Shown one piece after another: positions 8,552 through 17,128 of a DNA stretch of 64,000 nucleotides; the stretch's first letter is position 1, and each line of letters starts with the position of its first letter. The notes below the pieces were generated by a model. The model did no database searches. It saw nothing but the letters and a program-made list of their open reading frames with translations, and was not told the DNA's origin. Made by a program: the position numbers and the translations under genes. Source of the DNA: Salinispora arenicola (lineage in GTDB: Bacteria > Actinomycetota > Actinomycetes > Mycobacteriales > Micromonosporaceae); NCBI RefSeq assembly GCF_006716065.1, contig NZ_VFOL01000001.1:2480001-2544000 (forward strand), given 5' to 3'.

Positions 8552-9163
8552 TCAGTCAGTGGTCAACGGGGCCGCGCCGAACGACACCGCGAATCGCTTG
8601 CACCAGATCGACACGCTACTCAAACCCTCCAGGTCCACCCCTGCCGGGATGTCGTACGCCTGGTCACCCCGGTTGCCCTTGAGCCGGCCCAGCTCGACCC
8701 AGCGGCCGTCGTCGAACACCCGCCATCCGGCCGTTCCGGTGCGGACCGGCTGGTCGGTGAGCCACACCCGCAGGTCGGGGCCATTGGAGGTGGACAGGCC
8801 GACAAGTTCCAGCCGCAGCTGGCCGTCGGTTGTCCGAATGATCCGGGCGGTACCGCTGGTGTCGTGCTCGTGGGTGATGAACTCGCCGCTTCGAACGATC
8901 ACCGGGCCGAGGTCCGGTGCCGAACTGGCGTCGGGCGCGGAGCTGGCGTCCGGCGCGGAGCTGGTGTCGGGCGCGGCGCTGGCGTTGGGCGTGGAGGTGG
9001 CGTCCGACGGCGTCGCGGTCGCCACGACCGCCAACTCCTCGTTGACCTCGGTGTTGGTGACCAGCTTCCACGGCTGGAACCAGTAGAGACCGAAGGCGGC
9101 TCCGGCGGCGAGAACGGTGACCGCGACCCAGGTGAGCGGGGCGCGCAGCAGTCTTGAGGTCAT
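8552..9163 (-). CDS. Membrane-anchored DM13-domain protein
   Basis: 203 residues. A single N-terminal membrane helix (about residues 11-28, ending in WFQPW) is followed by a Ser/Ala/Pro/Asp-rich linker with repeated SSAPDA units (about 55-82). The C-terminal DM13-type domain (about 85-200) has typical elements: GEFITHEHDTSGTA, LRVWLTDQPV, YDIPAGVDL, and IWCKRFAVSFGAAPL at the end. DM13 domains are proposed to take part in extracytoplasmic electron transfer through a near-invariant Cys, here the Cys of IWCKRF. The linker is encoded by an imperfect 18-bp tandem repeat. It stands alone, divergent from the ABC operon. Confidence 0.85.
   Translation of the reverse strand: MTSRLLRAPLTWVAVTVLAAGAAFGLYWFQPWKLVTNTEVNEELAVVATATPSDATSTPNASAAPDTSSAPDASSAPDASSAPDLGPVIVRSGEFITHEHDTSGTARIIRTTDGQLRLELVGLSTSNGPDLRVWLTDQPVRTGTAGWRVFDDGRWVELGRLKGNRGDQAYDIPAGVDLEGLSSVSIWCKRFAVSFGAAPLTTD
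8919..9008. repeat. Five imperfect 18-bp tandem units inside the DM13 gene linker
   Basis: Units start at 8919, 8937, 8955, 8973 and 8991; the second and third differ by only two bases. Because 18 is a multiple of three, copy changes would lengthen or shorten the SSAPDA linker without breaking the frame. Confidence 0.75.
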
Positions 9164-9276
9164 GCGGCCAGTCTGCCCGCCGAGGCCGGTCGGGGAATTA
9201 CCTGAGCCTTACGGCTGCCGTCCCCTAGTGGATCGATCAGGGGTGCGTCGGGTGTCGCCAGCGGGCCGCATCTGCC

Positions 9277-9282
9277 TAGGCT
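9277..9282 (+). promoter_or_regulatory. -10 box (TAGGCT) of leaderless ABC operon
   Basis: A TANNNT box ends 6 nt before the GTG at 9289. That spacing is the actinobacterial leaderless-transcript arrangement. No clear -35 hexamer was seen. Confidence 0.5.
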
Positions 9283-9288
9283 GGGAGC

Positions 9289-10203
9289 GTGGCACTCATC
9301 GCGACCGAGTCGCTGACCAAAACGTACCGGGGTGGGGTCACCGCGCTGGCCGACCTGACCGTCGCGGTCGAGCCCGGCATCATCGGTCTCGTCGGCGCGA
9401 ACGGCGCCGGCAAGTCCACCCTGATCAAGATTCTGCTCGGCCTGCTCCCGCCGACCGACGGGCGGGTCCGGGTCCTCGGACTGGACCCGACCACCCAATC
9501 CGACCAGGTGCGTGCTCGCGTCGGCTACATGCCCGAGCACGAAGCCCTTCCGCCCGATCTCAGCGCCGCCGAGTTGGTCACCCACCTCGGTCGAATGAGC
9601 GGCCTACCGCGGACGGTGGCCCGCGAGCGGGCGAGTGAGGCGCTGCGACACGTCGGGCTCTACGAGGAGCGGTACCGTTCGGTCGGTGGCTACTCGACCG
9701 GCATGAAACAGCGGGTGAAGCTCGCCCAGGCCCTGGTGCACGACCCGGACCTGCTGCTGCTCGACGAGCCCACCAACGGACTCGACCCGGCCGGGCGGGA
9801 CGCGATGCTCGCCCTGATCCACCGGATCGGCACCGAGTTCGGCATCTCGGTGCTGGTCTGCTCGCACCTGCTCGGTGAGGTCGAACGGATCTGCGACACG
9901 CTGGTCGCCATCGACGGCGGCCGGCTGCTGCGGGCTGACCGGATCGACGCCATGACCTCGGCCACCGACGTGCTCGCCGTCGAGGTCAGCGAGGGCACCG
10001 AAGACCTGGCCGCCCGCCTGGCCGCGCTGCGTCTGCCGGTTCGTCGGGACGGCCGCCTGCTGCTCGTCGAGTTGGCCGACGACGGCACCTACGACCAGAT
10101 CCTCGGCGCGGTCGCCGACCTGGACCTACCGCTACACCGGCTGGACCAGCGCCGCCACCGGGTGGCCGAGCTGTTCGCCACGAGGGAGCCAAGCCATGTC
10201 TGA
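9289..10203 (+). CDS. ABC transporter ATP-binding protein (first of operon)
   Basis: 304 residues. An ATPase of the ABC-2 export or membrane-remodelling class (CcmA/NatA-like). Walker A is GANGAGKSTL near residues 40-49, the signature region is YSTGMKQRVKLAQAL, and Walker B is LLLLDEPTNGLD. The C-terminal 80 residues form the accessory domain usual for this class. It overlaps the next permease gene by 8 bp, so subunits are co-translated. A TAGGCT box ends 6 nt before the GTG start. Two ATPase-permease pairs follow each other in this operon; substrate is unknown. Confidence 0.93.
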   Translation: MALIATESLTKTYRGGVTALADLTVAVEPGIIGLVGANGAGKSTLIKILLGLLPPTDGRVRVLGLDPTTQSDQVRARVGYMPEHEALPPDLSAAELVTHLGRMSGLPRTVARERASEALRHVGLYEERYRSVGGYSTGMKQRVKLAQALVHDPDLLLLDEPTNGLDPAGRDAMLALIHRIGTEFGISVLVCSHLLGEVERICDTLVAIDGGRLLRADRIDAMTSATDVLAVEVSEGTEDLAARLAALRLPVRRDGRLLLVELADDGTYDQILGAVADLDLPLHRLDQRRHRVAELFATREPSHV

Positions 10204-11074
10204 GTCGACCGGGGTCATTCACGACATCGGCTACCAGCGCTACTCAGGTCCCCGCCTCGGCCGCGGTCCCGTGTTCGGCGCCCTCTACCTGCACGGGCTG
10301 CGGACGGTTTTCGGCTTCGGTCGTAGCGCCAAGGCAAAGATCTTCCCCTGGCTGGTGGTGGGCATTGTGACCGTGGTCGCCGCCGGGATCACCGCCATCC
10401 GCAGCCAACTCGGTCAGGTTGTCCTGACATACGCGCAGTTCGCCGACGTGATGAGCTGGCTGATCATCTTCTTCGTCGCCGTCGCCGCTCCCGAGTTGGT
10501 CAGTCGCGACCTGCGCAGCGGAGTACTACCGCTGTACTTCTCCCGGCCGCTGGCCCGGTCGGACTATCCACTGGCCAAGCTGCTCTCACTGGTCACCGCG
10601 CTCTGGTTGCTGCTCGGCGGCCCACAGCTGGTGATGTTTCTCGGCGCCGCCTTCATCACCGAGGAAGGGCTGCGGGGTGTGTGGAACGAGCTGCTCGACC
10701 TGCTGCCGGGCCTGCTCTACGCCGGCCTCTGGGCGGCGGTCTTCGGCTCGATCGGCTTGCTGGTCGCCTCGCTCACCGGTAAACGGGCGTTTGCCGCCGG
10801 CGGGATCGTCGCGGTCTTCCTGATGACCACGCCGATCGTCGGTATTCTCTCGATCCTGCCCTCTCAGGCAATCAACGAGCTGGCCTTCCTCGCGTCCCCC
10901 ATGACCCTGGTCCAAGGCGTGGGGACCTGGGCCCTCGACGACCTGCTGTTCGAGCAAGGGGGCGGGCTGCCGATCGGTGGGTTCGGCCCGGTCTACGCTC
11001 TCGCGGCCGTGCTGCTCCTGACCGGCTGCGTCGTCCTGCTGTTGGCCCGCTACGGGAAGGTGGCCACCCGATGA
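10196..11074 (+). CDS. ABC-2 type transporter permease (first of operon)
   Basis: 292 residues with about six hydrophobic segments (for example FPWLVVGIVTVVAAGITAI near 57-75, MSWLIIFFVAVAAPELV near 85-101, and a last helix at the C-terminus, ALAAVLLLTGCVVLLLA). The PELVSRDLRSGVLPLYFSRP segment, a coupling-type loop common in ABC-2 permeases next to CcmA-like ATPases, is present. It begins 8 bp inside the upstream ATPase gene and ends with a 4-bp overlap with the next ATPase. It most likely pairs with the preceding ATPase. Confidence 0.88.
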   Translation: MSESTGVIHDIGYQRYSGPRLGRGPVFGALYLHGLRTVFGFGRSAKAKIFPWLVVGIVTVVAAGITAIRSQLGQVVLTYAQFADVMSWLIIFFVAVAAPELVSRDLRSGVLPLYFSRPLARSDYPLAKLLSLVTALWLLLGGPQLVMFLGAAFITEEGLRGVWNELLDLLPGLLYAGLWAAVFGSIGLLVASLTGKRAFAAGGIVAVFLMTTPIVGILSILPSQAINELAFLASPMTLVQGVGTWALDDLLFEQGGGLPIGGFGPVYALAAVLLLTGCVVLLLARYGKVATR

Positions 11075-12027
11075 GCCTGACCAGTGTGGAACCGAGGTCC
11101 GCACCCAGCCCGACGAGCAGCCGGCTGGACCTGGCGGGGGTGTCCCGCTGGTACGGCAACGTGGTCGCGGTCAACGACGTCAGCATGGGCCTGGGGCCAG
11201 GGGTCACCGGGCTGCTTGGGCCCAACGGCGCGGGCAAGACGACGCTGCTGCACATGATGGCCGGTTTCCTCGCGCCGTCCCGTGGCACGGTGACCCTGGA
11301 CGGGGCGCCGACCTGGCGTAACCCCGCGGTCTACCGGCGACTGGGGCTGGTCAGCGAACGGGAGGCCGTGCACACCTTCCTCACCGCGTACGAGTTCGTG
11401 CTGGCCAGTGCACGGCTGCATCGGCTCCCGGACCCGGCGGAGGCCGCCCGTCGGGCGATTGCCCTGGTCGAGTTGGAGGACGCGCAGTCACGCCGGATCG
11501 GCACGTACTCCAAGGGCATGCGGCAGCGTGCGCGGGTGGCGGCGGCGCTGGTCCATGACCCGCAGGTGTTGCTGCTCGACGAGCCGTTCAACGGGATGGA
11601 CCCACGACAGCGGCTGCACATGATGGAGCTGCTGCACCGCCTCGGCGACGACGGGCGCACCATCCTGTTCAGCTCGCACATCCTTGAGGAGGTCGAGCAG
11701 CTCTCCGGCACGGTGCAGGTGATGGTCGCCGGACGACTCGCCGCCTCCGGCGACTTCCGGACGATCCGGCGACTGATGACCAACCGGCCGCATGTCTTCG
11801 CGATCCGGTCCACCGACGACCGGGCGCTCGCCGTGGCGCTGATGGCGGAACCGTCGGTGACCGGCGTGGAGTTGGGACGTGCCGGGCTGACCGTACGGGT
11901 CAGCGACTACGGCGCCTTCACCCGGGTGCTGCCCAAGGTCGCCCCGGCCCGAGGGATCCGGGTTCGGCAGCTCGTGCCCGAGGACGAGTCCCTGGAGAGC
12001 GTGTTCTCCTACCTGGTGGAGGCCTGA
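11071..12027 (+). CDS. ABC transporter ATP-binding protein (second of operon)
   Basis: 318 residues, paralogous to the ATPase at 9289. Walker A is GPNGAGKTTLL, the signature region is YSKGMRQRARVAAAL and Walker B is LLLDEPFNGMD, with the switch His in FSSHILEE. A C-terminal accessory domain follows from about residue 230. Start ATG overlaps the upstream permease stop (ATGA). The next permease begins 2 bp after its stop. The duplicated ATPase-permease layout suggests either two related transporters or one four-subunit complex. Confidence 0.93.
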   Translation: MSLTSVEPRSAPSPTSSRLDLAGVSRWYGNVVAVNDVSMGLGPGVTGLLGPNGAGKTTLLHMMAGFLAPSRGTVTLDGAPTWRNPAVYRRLGLVSEREAVHTFLTAYEFVLASARLHRLPDPAEAARRAIALVELEDAQSRRIGTYSKGMRQRARVAAALVHDPQVLLLDEPFNGMDPRQRLHMMELLHRLGDDGRTILFSSHILEEVEQLSGTVQVMVAGRLAASGDFRTIRRLMTNRPHVFAIRSTDDRALAVALMAEPSVTGVELGRAGLTVRVSDYGAFTRVLPKVAPARGIRVRQLVPEDESLESVFSYLVEA

Positions 12028-12029
12028 CC

Positions 12030-12740
12030 ATGTCGACCGTTTCCTGGATCACCGCCCGGGGCCTGTTGGGGCGACGCCGCTTCCTGCTGCTGTTCCCGCT
12101 GCCGGTGCTGCTGGTCCTGCTCGCGGTGCTGTCCCGCGCCCAGGGGGTCGACCCCGGCCAGTGGGGCCCGCCAGTTCTGGTCGGCCTCGGGCTGGCCGTG
12201 GTGTTGCCGGTGATCGCGCTGATCGTCGGGACCGGTGTACTCGGCGCCGAGATCGACGACGGCACCGTGGTGCACATTCTCACCAAGCCGTTGCCGCGCT
12301 GGCAGATCGTGCTGCCGAAGCTGGCGGTGGCCGCCGGGGTCACCGCGGTCACTGTCGCTGTCCCGCTGTATGTGGCCGGTGTGCTCGCCAGCTCGGTGCG
12401 GGTCGGCCTGGCGCTCGCCGCCGCCGCATCCATCGGGGCACTGGCCTATTGCGCGCTGTTCCTCGCACTCAGCCTGGTCACCCGGCGCCCGGTGCTGCTC
12501 GGGCTGGTCTACGTGCTGATCTGGGAAGGGCTGCTCGGCAACTTCGTCAGCGGTACGAAGGTACTGTCCATCCAGCAGTACGTGATCGCACTCGCCGACC
12601 GGTTCGCCCCGACCGAGCTCCTGGCCACCGATGTGTCGGTGCCGGTCGCGGCGGTGATGAGCACGCTGATCGCGGTCGGTTTCACGGCCCTTGCAGTCGA
12701 CCGGCTCCGATCGTTCAGCGTGGCCGGCGAAACCAGCTGA
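12030..12740 (+). CDS. ABC-2 type transporter permease (second of operon)
   Basis: 236 residues, shorter than the first permease. It has about six membrane segments, beginning FLLLFPLPVLLVLLAVLS. The segment GTGVLGAEIDDGTVVHILTK is the counterpart of the VSRDLRSGVL loop in the upstream permease, which shows they belong to the same family. It is the last gene of the operon. The ATG at 12030 is 2 bp past the ATPase stop, so translation is coupled. Confidence 0.87.
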   Translation: MSTVSWITARGLLGRRRFLLLFPLPVLLVLLAVLSRAQGVDPGQWGPPVLVGLGLAVVLPVIALIVGTGVLGAEIDDGTVVHILTKPLPRWQIVLPKLAVAAGVTAVTVAVPLYVAGVLASSVRVGLALAAAASIGALAYCALFLALSLVTRRPVLLGLVYVLIWEGLLGNFVSGTKVLSIQQYVIALADRFAPTELLATDVSVPVAAVMSTLIAVGFTALAVDRLRSFSVAGETS

Positions 12741-12791
12741 GGCAGGGCGAGGGCGTGCAGGCTCGTGTGCCCGTCCGTAGATGTCGATGGC

Positions 12792-12851
12792 ATGGGCACG
12801 AGTGCCGCGGCCGTCGTCCTGCTCGTCTTGCTGCCGCTGCGGATGGACTGA
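12792..12851 (+). CDS. Possible 19-residue hydrophobic peptide
   Basis: A short frame reading MGTSAAAVVLLVLLPLRMD lies in the gap between the ABC operon and the convergent exporter genes. It has a membrane-helix-like core. No strong ribosome site precedes it and nothing about function is known. It may be chance. Confidence 0.2.
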   Translation: MGTSAAAVVLLVLLPLRMD

Positions 12852-12857
12852 CCGGGC

Positions 12858-14759
12858 TCAACTCAGCGAGTCGCGCCATTGGCGGTCCAGCGCGGCGTAC
12901 CGCCCGTTACCGTGGACCAGTCGCGCCGGAGGGCCGTCCTCGACGATCTGTCCCGACTCCAGCACCACCACCCGGTCGGCGATCTCGACGGTGGAGAGCC
13001 GGTGCGCGATCACCAGGGCGGTCCGTTTGCGCAGTATGGTGCCCAGGGCACGCTGGACCGCCCGCTCGGTGGGAACGTCGAGTGACGACGTCGCCTCATC
13101 GAGGATCAGCACCGCCGGGTCCGCCAGGAACACCCGGGCAAACGCAACGAGCTGCCGCTGGCCGGCCGACAGCCGGCTGCCACGGCGGTGCACCTGGGTG
13201 TGGTACCCATCGGGAAGCGCGGCGATGAAGGTGTCCGCGCCGATCGCCTCCGCCGCCGCAGCCACGGCGGCGTCGTCCGCGTCCGGCCGGCCGAACCGAA
13301 TGTTCTCCGCGACCGTCCCGCCAAAGAGGTGGGTCTCCTGGGTGACCAGTACGAGTGCCCGGCGTAGGTCGGCGTCGGCGATCTCCCGCAGGTCCACGCC
13401 CCCCAACGCGACGGTGCCCGTGTCCGGGTCGTGGAAGCGGGCGAGGAGCTTGGCGATGGTCGACTTGCCGGCGCCGGTCGGCCCGATCAGCGCGACGGTC
13501 TGTCCCGCCGGGACGTCCAGGTCCAGGGCACTGAGGATCGGGGTCTGCGGGTAGTACCCGAAGGTGACCGAGCGGAAGGTGACCGCCCCGCGACCGGATC
13601 CGGTCGGCAGCGGCCTCGGTCGGTCCGGCTCCGGTACCTCCGGTTGCTCGTCGAGCACTCCGGCCAGTTTCTCCAATGCCGCGGTAGCCGACTGCAACGA
13701 GTTGTAGAACTGGCTCAGTTCCTGCATCGGCTCGAAGAACCGCCGTAGGTAGAGCAGGAAGGCGGCGAGCACCCCGACCTCGGCGTGACCGTTCACCACT
13801 CGCCACCCGCCGTAGCAGAGCACCACCGCGATGGTGACGTTGCCGATCAGTTTGATCCCGGGCGAGTAGGTGGCGATCAGCCGGAACGCGTGCAGGCTGG
13901 CCCGTCGGTAGTCGTCGTTGACGGCAGTGAAGATGCGCTGGTTGCGCGGCTCGCGGCGGAACGCCTGCACCGCCCGGATCCCCCGCAGCGACTCCACGGT
14001 GTGCACGATGACCAGTGCGATGGTGTCCCGGGTCCACCGGTACGCCACGGCCGAGGCGCGGGCGAACCAACGGGACAACAAGTACAGGAACGGGAACGCC
14101 AGCAGCGTCACGGCAGCCAGCGGAAGGTCCAGCCAGAGCAGGATCGCGGCCACCGACAGGATCGACAGGGCAGCGAGCACCAGGCTGTCGATACCGCCGC
14201 CGACCAGCTCGCCGATCGAGTCGAGGTCACTGGTGAGGCGGGAGACCATCCGCCCGGACGTGTACCGCTCGTGGAAGGTCACCGACAGACGCTGGAAGTG
14301 GCCGTACACCCGTCGTCGGAGATCGAGCAGAACTGCCTGGCCGATCCGGGCGGAGAGGACGAGGAAGCCGCGGCGGGCGGCGTACTCGGCGACCGTGGCT
14401 ACGACGAAAGCAGCGGCGATGTACGTCAGCGGACCGGCGTCACCGGTCCGCAGCGGCGGGATGGCCCGGTCGATGCCGAGCATCACCAGGTACGGCCCGG
14501 CCATGCCCGCCGCGTTCTGGACGAGCAACAGCGCGACGGCGGCAGCGAGCCGTCGGCGGTGTGGGTGAAGCAGGTCCCGCAGCAGCACCCGGCTTCGGGC
14601 GCGTAACCGGGCCACCGCCGCCGGATCGGTGTCCTCGGCCCGGCTGCGGTCGGCGTCCGGGTCAACGGCGATACCACGCCAGCTGTTCACGGCGGATGGC
14701 CGTCGCGGCGTCGGTACGGGTGACGGCGGGTCACCGGCGGGCTCGTCGCCGTCGGTCAC
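12858..14759 (-). CDS. Heterodimeric ABC exporter subunit with consensus ATP site
   Basis: 633 residues: a six-helix exporter domain (about 80-360) followed by an ABC ATPase. Walker A is GPTGAGKST, the signature region reads RLSAGQRQLVAFARV and Walker B is VLILDEATSSLD with the catalytic Glu. The GTG start at 14759 overlaps the stop of the upstream ABC gene by 4 bp (GTGA), chosen over upstream in-frame positions that lie inside that gene. It likely forms a heterodimer with the product of 14756-16579, whose own Walker B lacks the Glu. Substrate is unknown; drugs or lipids are typical for the family. Confidence 0.93.
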   Translation of the reverse strand: MTDGDEPAGDPPSPVPTPRRPSAVNSWRGIAVDPDADRSRAEDTDPAAVARLRARSRVLLRDLLHPHRRRLAAAVALLLVQNAAGMAGPYLVMLGIDRAIPPLRTGDAGPLTYIAAAFVVATVAEYAARRGFLVLSARIGQAVLLDLRRRVYGHFQRLSVTFHERYTSGRMVSRLTSDLDSIGELVGGGIDSLVLAALSILSVAAILLWLDLPLAAVTLLAFPFLYLLSRWFARASAVAYRWTRDTIALVIVHTVESLRGIRAVQAFRREPRNQRIFTAVNDDYRRASLHAFRLIATYSPGIKLIGNVTIAVVLCYGGWRVVNGHAEVGVLAAFLLYLRRFFEPMQELSQFYNSLQSATAALEKLAGVLDEQPEVPEPDRPRPLPTGSGRGAVTFRSVTFGYYPQTPILSALDLDVPAGQTVALIGPTGAGKSTIAKLLARFHDPDTGTVALGGVDLREIADADLRRALVLVTQETHLFGGTVAENIRFGRPDADDAAVAAAAEAIGADTFIAALPDGYHTQVHRRGSRLSAGQRQLVAFARVFLADPAVLILDEATSSLDVPTERAVQRALGTILRKRTALVIAHRLSTVEIADRVVVLESGQIVEDGPPARLVHGNGRYAALDRQWRDSLS

Positions 14760-16579
14760 GAGCGCACCAGGCCGCCGGGGGCCGGATCGTGCCCCGACGG
14801 TCGGGGCCGCGGTTCCGCCGACAGGAGCGCGCGGTACCCGGGCACGGTGGCGAGCAGATCGGAGTGGCGGCCCAGTGCGGTGATCCGGCCGTCCTCCAGC
14901 AGGGCGACCCGGTCGGCGAGCGCGATCGTGGCCGGCCGGTGCACCACGACCAGTGCCGTCGTGGCGTGCAGGACCCGGCGTAGCGCCGATTCGACGAGGG
15001 CCTCGGTGTGCACGTCGAGTGCGGACAGCGGGTCGTCGAGCACGAGCAGGGCCGGGCGGCCGAGCACGGTTCGGGCGAGTGCGAGCCGCTGCCGTTGCCC
15101 GCCGGAGAGCGACAGGCCCTGCTCGCCGACCCGGGTGGCCAGCCCCCACGGCAGGTCGTAGGCGAAGGTGGCCTGCGCCAGCGTGAGCGCGGCCCGCACC
15201 TCCTCGTCATCGGCGTCGGGTCGGCCGAGCGTCACGTTCTCCCACACCGACATGGAGAAGAGCGTCGGCTCCTCGAAGGCCACTCCCACCAGGCGGCGCA
15301 GCGTCGCCAGACGCAGGCCCCGCACGTCGTACCCGTCAACGGTGACCCGACCGCCGGTGACGTCGTGCAGTCGGGGTACCAGCGACAGCAGGGTGCTCTT
15401 GCCGGAGCCGGTCGCGCCGACGAGGGCCACCGTTTCGCCCGGCTCGATGGTCAGGTCGACGGCCCGCAGCACGGGTTCGCGGGCACCCGGGTAACGGAAC
15501 GACACACCTTCGAACCGCAGCCGCCCACATACCTGGGACCGGGGTGGGGCGACGGCACCGGGAGCGTCCAGAATCGCGGGTGGGGTGTCCAGTACCTCCC
15601 GGATTCGGTCGGCAGCGGTGGCCGCCTCCTGCCCACCGGCGATGATCCACCCCAGGCCCTGCACCGGCCAGATCAGCATGAGCTGGAGGCTGACGAACGC
15701 CACCAGTTCGCCGATGGTGAGGGTGCCGCCGGCGGCGGCACCCGCGCCGGCGACCAGGACAACGCCCAGGGTCAGGTTCGGCACCAGGTCGAGCCGGGCG
15801 GATGTGTCGGCAAGTAGCCGTCCCTTACTGACCGCGGTGTCGTGCAGCGCCACGGCGCCGACGGTGAACCGGGCGGCCAACTCCGGACCTCGCCCGTACG
15901 CCTTCGTCGTGCGTAGCCCCTGCGCGGTCTCCTCGACCAGCGTGGCCAGGTCGCCCTGTTGGTCCTGCATCTTCCGGGAGGCGGCGTGGTAGGCGCGGGC
16001 GAACCGTCGCGCGACAAGAAACAGTGGTACGGCACTGGCCGCCACCAGGAGGCCCAGCACGGGGTGCAGCCGGATCAGTAGCGCCACCACGACGGCGTAC
16101 GTGACCAGGTTCAGGACGAGGAAGAGCAGGCCGAAGGAGAGGAATCGGCGGATCACCGAGAGGTCGGTGGTGATCCGGGAGAGGAGCTGACCGGACTGCC
16201 ACCGGTCGTGGAAACTGGCCGGCAGCCGTTGCAGGTGGGCGTAGATGTCGGCGCGGATGGCCGTCTCGATCCCCACCGAGGAGGACGACTGTACCCAGCG
16301 GCGGATGAAGATCAGCACTGCTTCGACGAGCCCGAACAGCAGCGCCAGGCCGGCGAGGCGGAACAGCCCCGCCGGATCCTGCCGGGCGACCGGGCCGTCC
16401 ACCACCCGCTGGGCCACCAGCGGCACGGCGATTCCCGCTGCCATGGCGGCCAGGCCGGCGAGGAACAGCCAGGCGAACTCCCGCGCGTACGGCCGCAGAT
16501 AGCGCCGCAGGCGCCAGAGGCTGTCGAGCGGATGTCGGCCCGTGGTGGGGGCCGGATCGCCGTCAACCTCCGCAGGCAC
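14756..16579 (-). CDS. Heterodimeric ABC exporter subunit with degenerate ATP site
   Basis: 607 residues: an exporter membrane domain (about 30-320) with helices such as FAWLFLAGLAAMAAGIAVPL, then an ATPase domain. Walker A is GATGSGKST and the signature is LSLSGGQRQRLALAR. Walker B reads LLVLDDPLSALD, with Asp where the catalytic Glu is expected. Known heterodimeric exporters combine one consensus and one such non-catalytic site. The GTG start gives MPAEVDGDPAP. Its stop overlaps the start of the partner gene, which favours equimolar synthesis. Confidence 0.93.
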   Translation of the reverse strand: MPAEVDGDPAPTTGRHPLDSLWRLRRYLRPYAREFAWLFLAGLAAMAAGIAVPLVAQRVVDGPVARQDPAGLFRLAGLALLFGLVEAVLIFIRRWVQSSSSVGIETAIRADIYAHLQRLPASFHDRWQSGQLLSRITTDLSVIRRFLSFGLLFLVLNLVTYAVVVALLIRLHPVLGLLVAASAVPLFLVARRFARAYHAASRKMQDQQGDLATLVEETAQGLRTTKAYGRGPELAARFTVGAVALHDTAVSKGRLLADTSARLDLVPNLTLGVVLVAGAGAAAGGTLTIGELVAFVSLQLMLIWPVQGLGWIIAGGQEAATAADRIREVLDTPPAILDAPGAVAPPRSQVCGRLRFEGVSFRYPGAREPVLRAVDLTIEPGETVALVGATGSGKSTLLSLVPRLHDVTGGRVTVDGYDVRGLRLATLRRLVGVAFEEPTLFSMSVWENVTLGRPDADDEEVRAALTLAQATFAYDLPWGLATRVGEQGLSLSGGQRQRLALARTVLGRPALLVLDDPLSALDVHTEALVESALRRVLHATTALVVVHRPATIALADRVALLEDGRITALGRHSDLLATVPGYRALLSAEPRPRPSGHDPAPGGLVRS

Positions 16580-16615
16580 TACCCGACGTTACGTCCTCCG
16601 GGAGCGATGCCGGTG

Positions 16616-17128
16616 TCAGCTTGCCGTCAGCTGTCGCTCATGACTCAGGAGCCACTTCTTCACATCTAGCCCCCAGCGGTAGCCGCCGAGGGTCCCATCG
16701 GTACGGAGCACCCGGTGACAGGGGACGAACAGCGCGGCGGCGTTCCGGGCGCAGGCCGCCGCGGCTGCCCGGACCGCCGCCGGGCGGCCGGCCAGCCCAG
16801 CAAGTTCCGAGTAGGTCACCGGATCACCCGGCTTCAGGTCCCGCAGCACGTTCCAGGCGTGTGCCAGAAACACTCCGTCGGTGTGCTGCTCGACCGGCAC
16901 CTCGTCGATCGCGGTCAGCTCGCCGCCCAGGTACGAGGTGACCGCTGCCGTGACCGGGCCGAGGTCGCGTCGCTCCCGTACCGGGGCGCGCAGGCTGGGA
17001 TGGGTCAGGGCGAGCAGGGCCGGCAGGTCGGCGGTGAAGCCAGCGGCCCGGACGGCCCCATCGGGCCCGGTGAGGATGCCGAACGGGCCAGCGGGCGTAT
17101 CGGTGACAGCGGCGTCGATCGTGTTCAT
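16616..17128 (-). CDS. ogt: Methylated-DNA--protein-cysteine methyltransferase
   Basis: 170 residues. It removes alkyl groups from O6-alkylguanine by irreversible transfer to its own Cys. The active-site motif PCHR is at 136-139 (acceptor Cys137), inside LFVPCHRVLRTDGTLGGYRWG. DNA-binding HTH residues precede it (VTYSELAGLAGRPAAVRAAA). The start at 17128 was chosen because its ATG overlaps the stop of the upstream Ada/AlkA gene (ATGA) and has GGAGAG about 8 nt upstream. Together the two genes form an alkylation-damage response unit. Confidence 0.94.
   Translation of the reverse strand: MNTIDAAVTDTPAGPFGILTGPDGAVRAAGFTADLPALLALTHPSLRAPVRERRDLGPVTAAVTSYLGGELTAIDEVPVEQHTDGVFLAHAWNVLRDLKPGDPVTYSELAGLAGRPAAVRAAAAACARNAAALFVPCHRVLRTDGTLGGYRWGLDVKKWLLSHERQLTAS

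Noticed and set aside
14760-15149. Extension of the second ABC exporter gene to 763 residues
   Set aside because: It would overlap 390 bp of the partner gene. The GTGA overlap at 14759 is the natural start.
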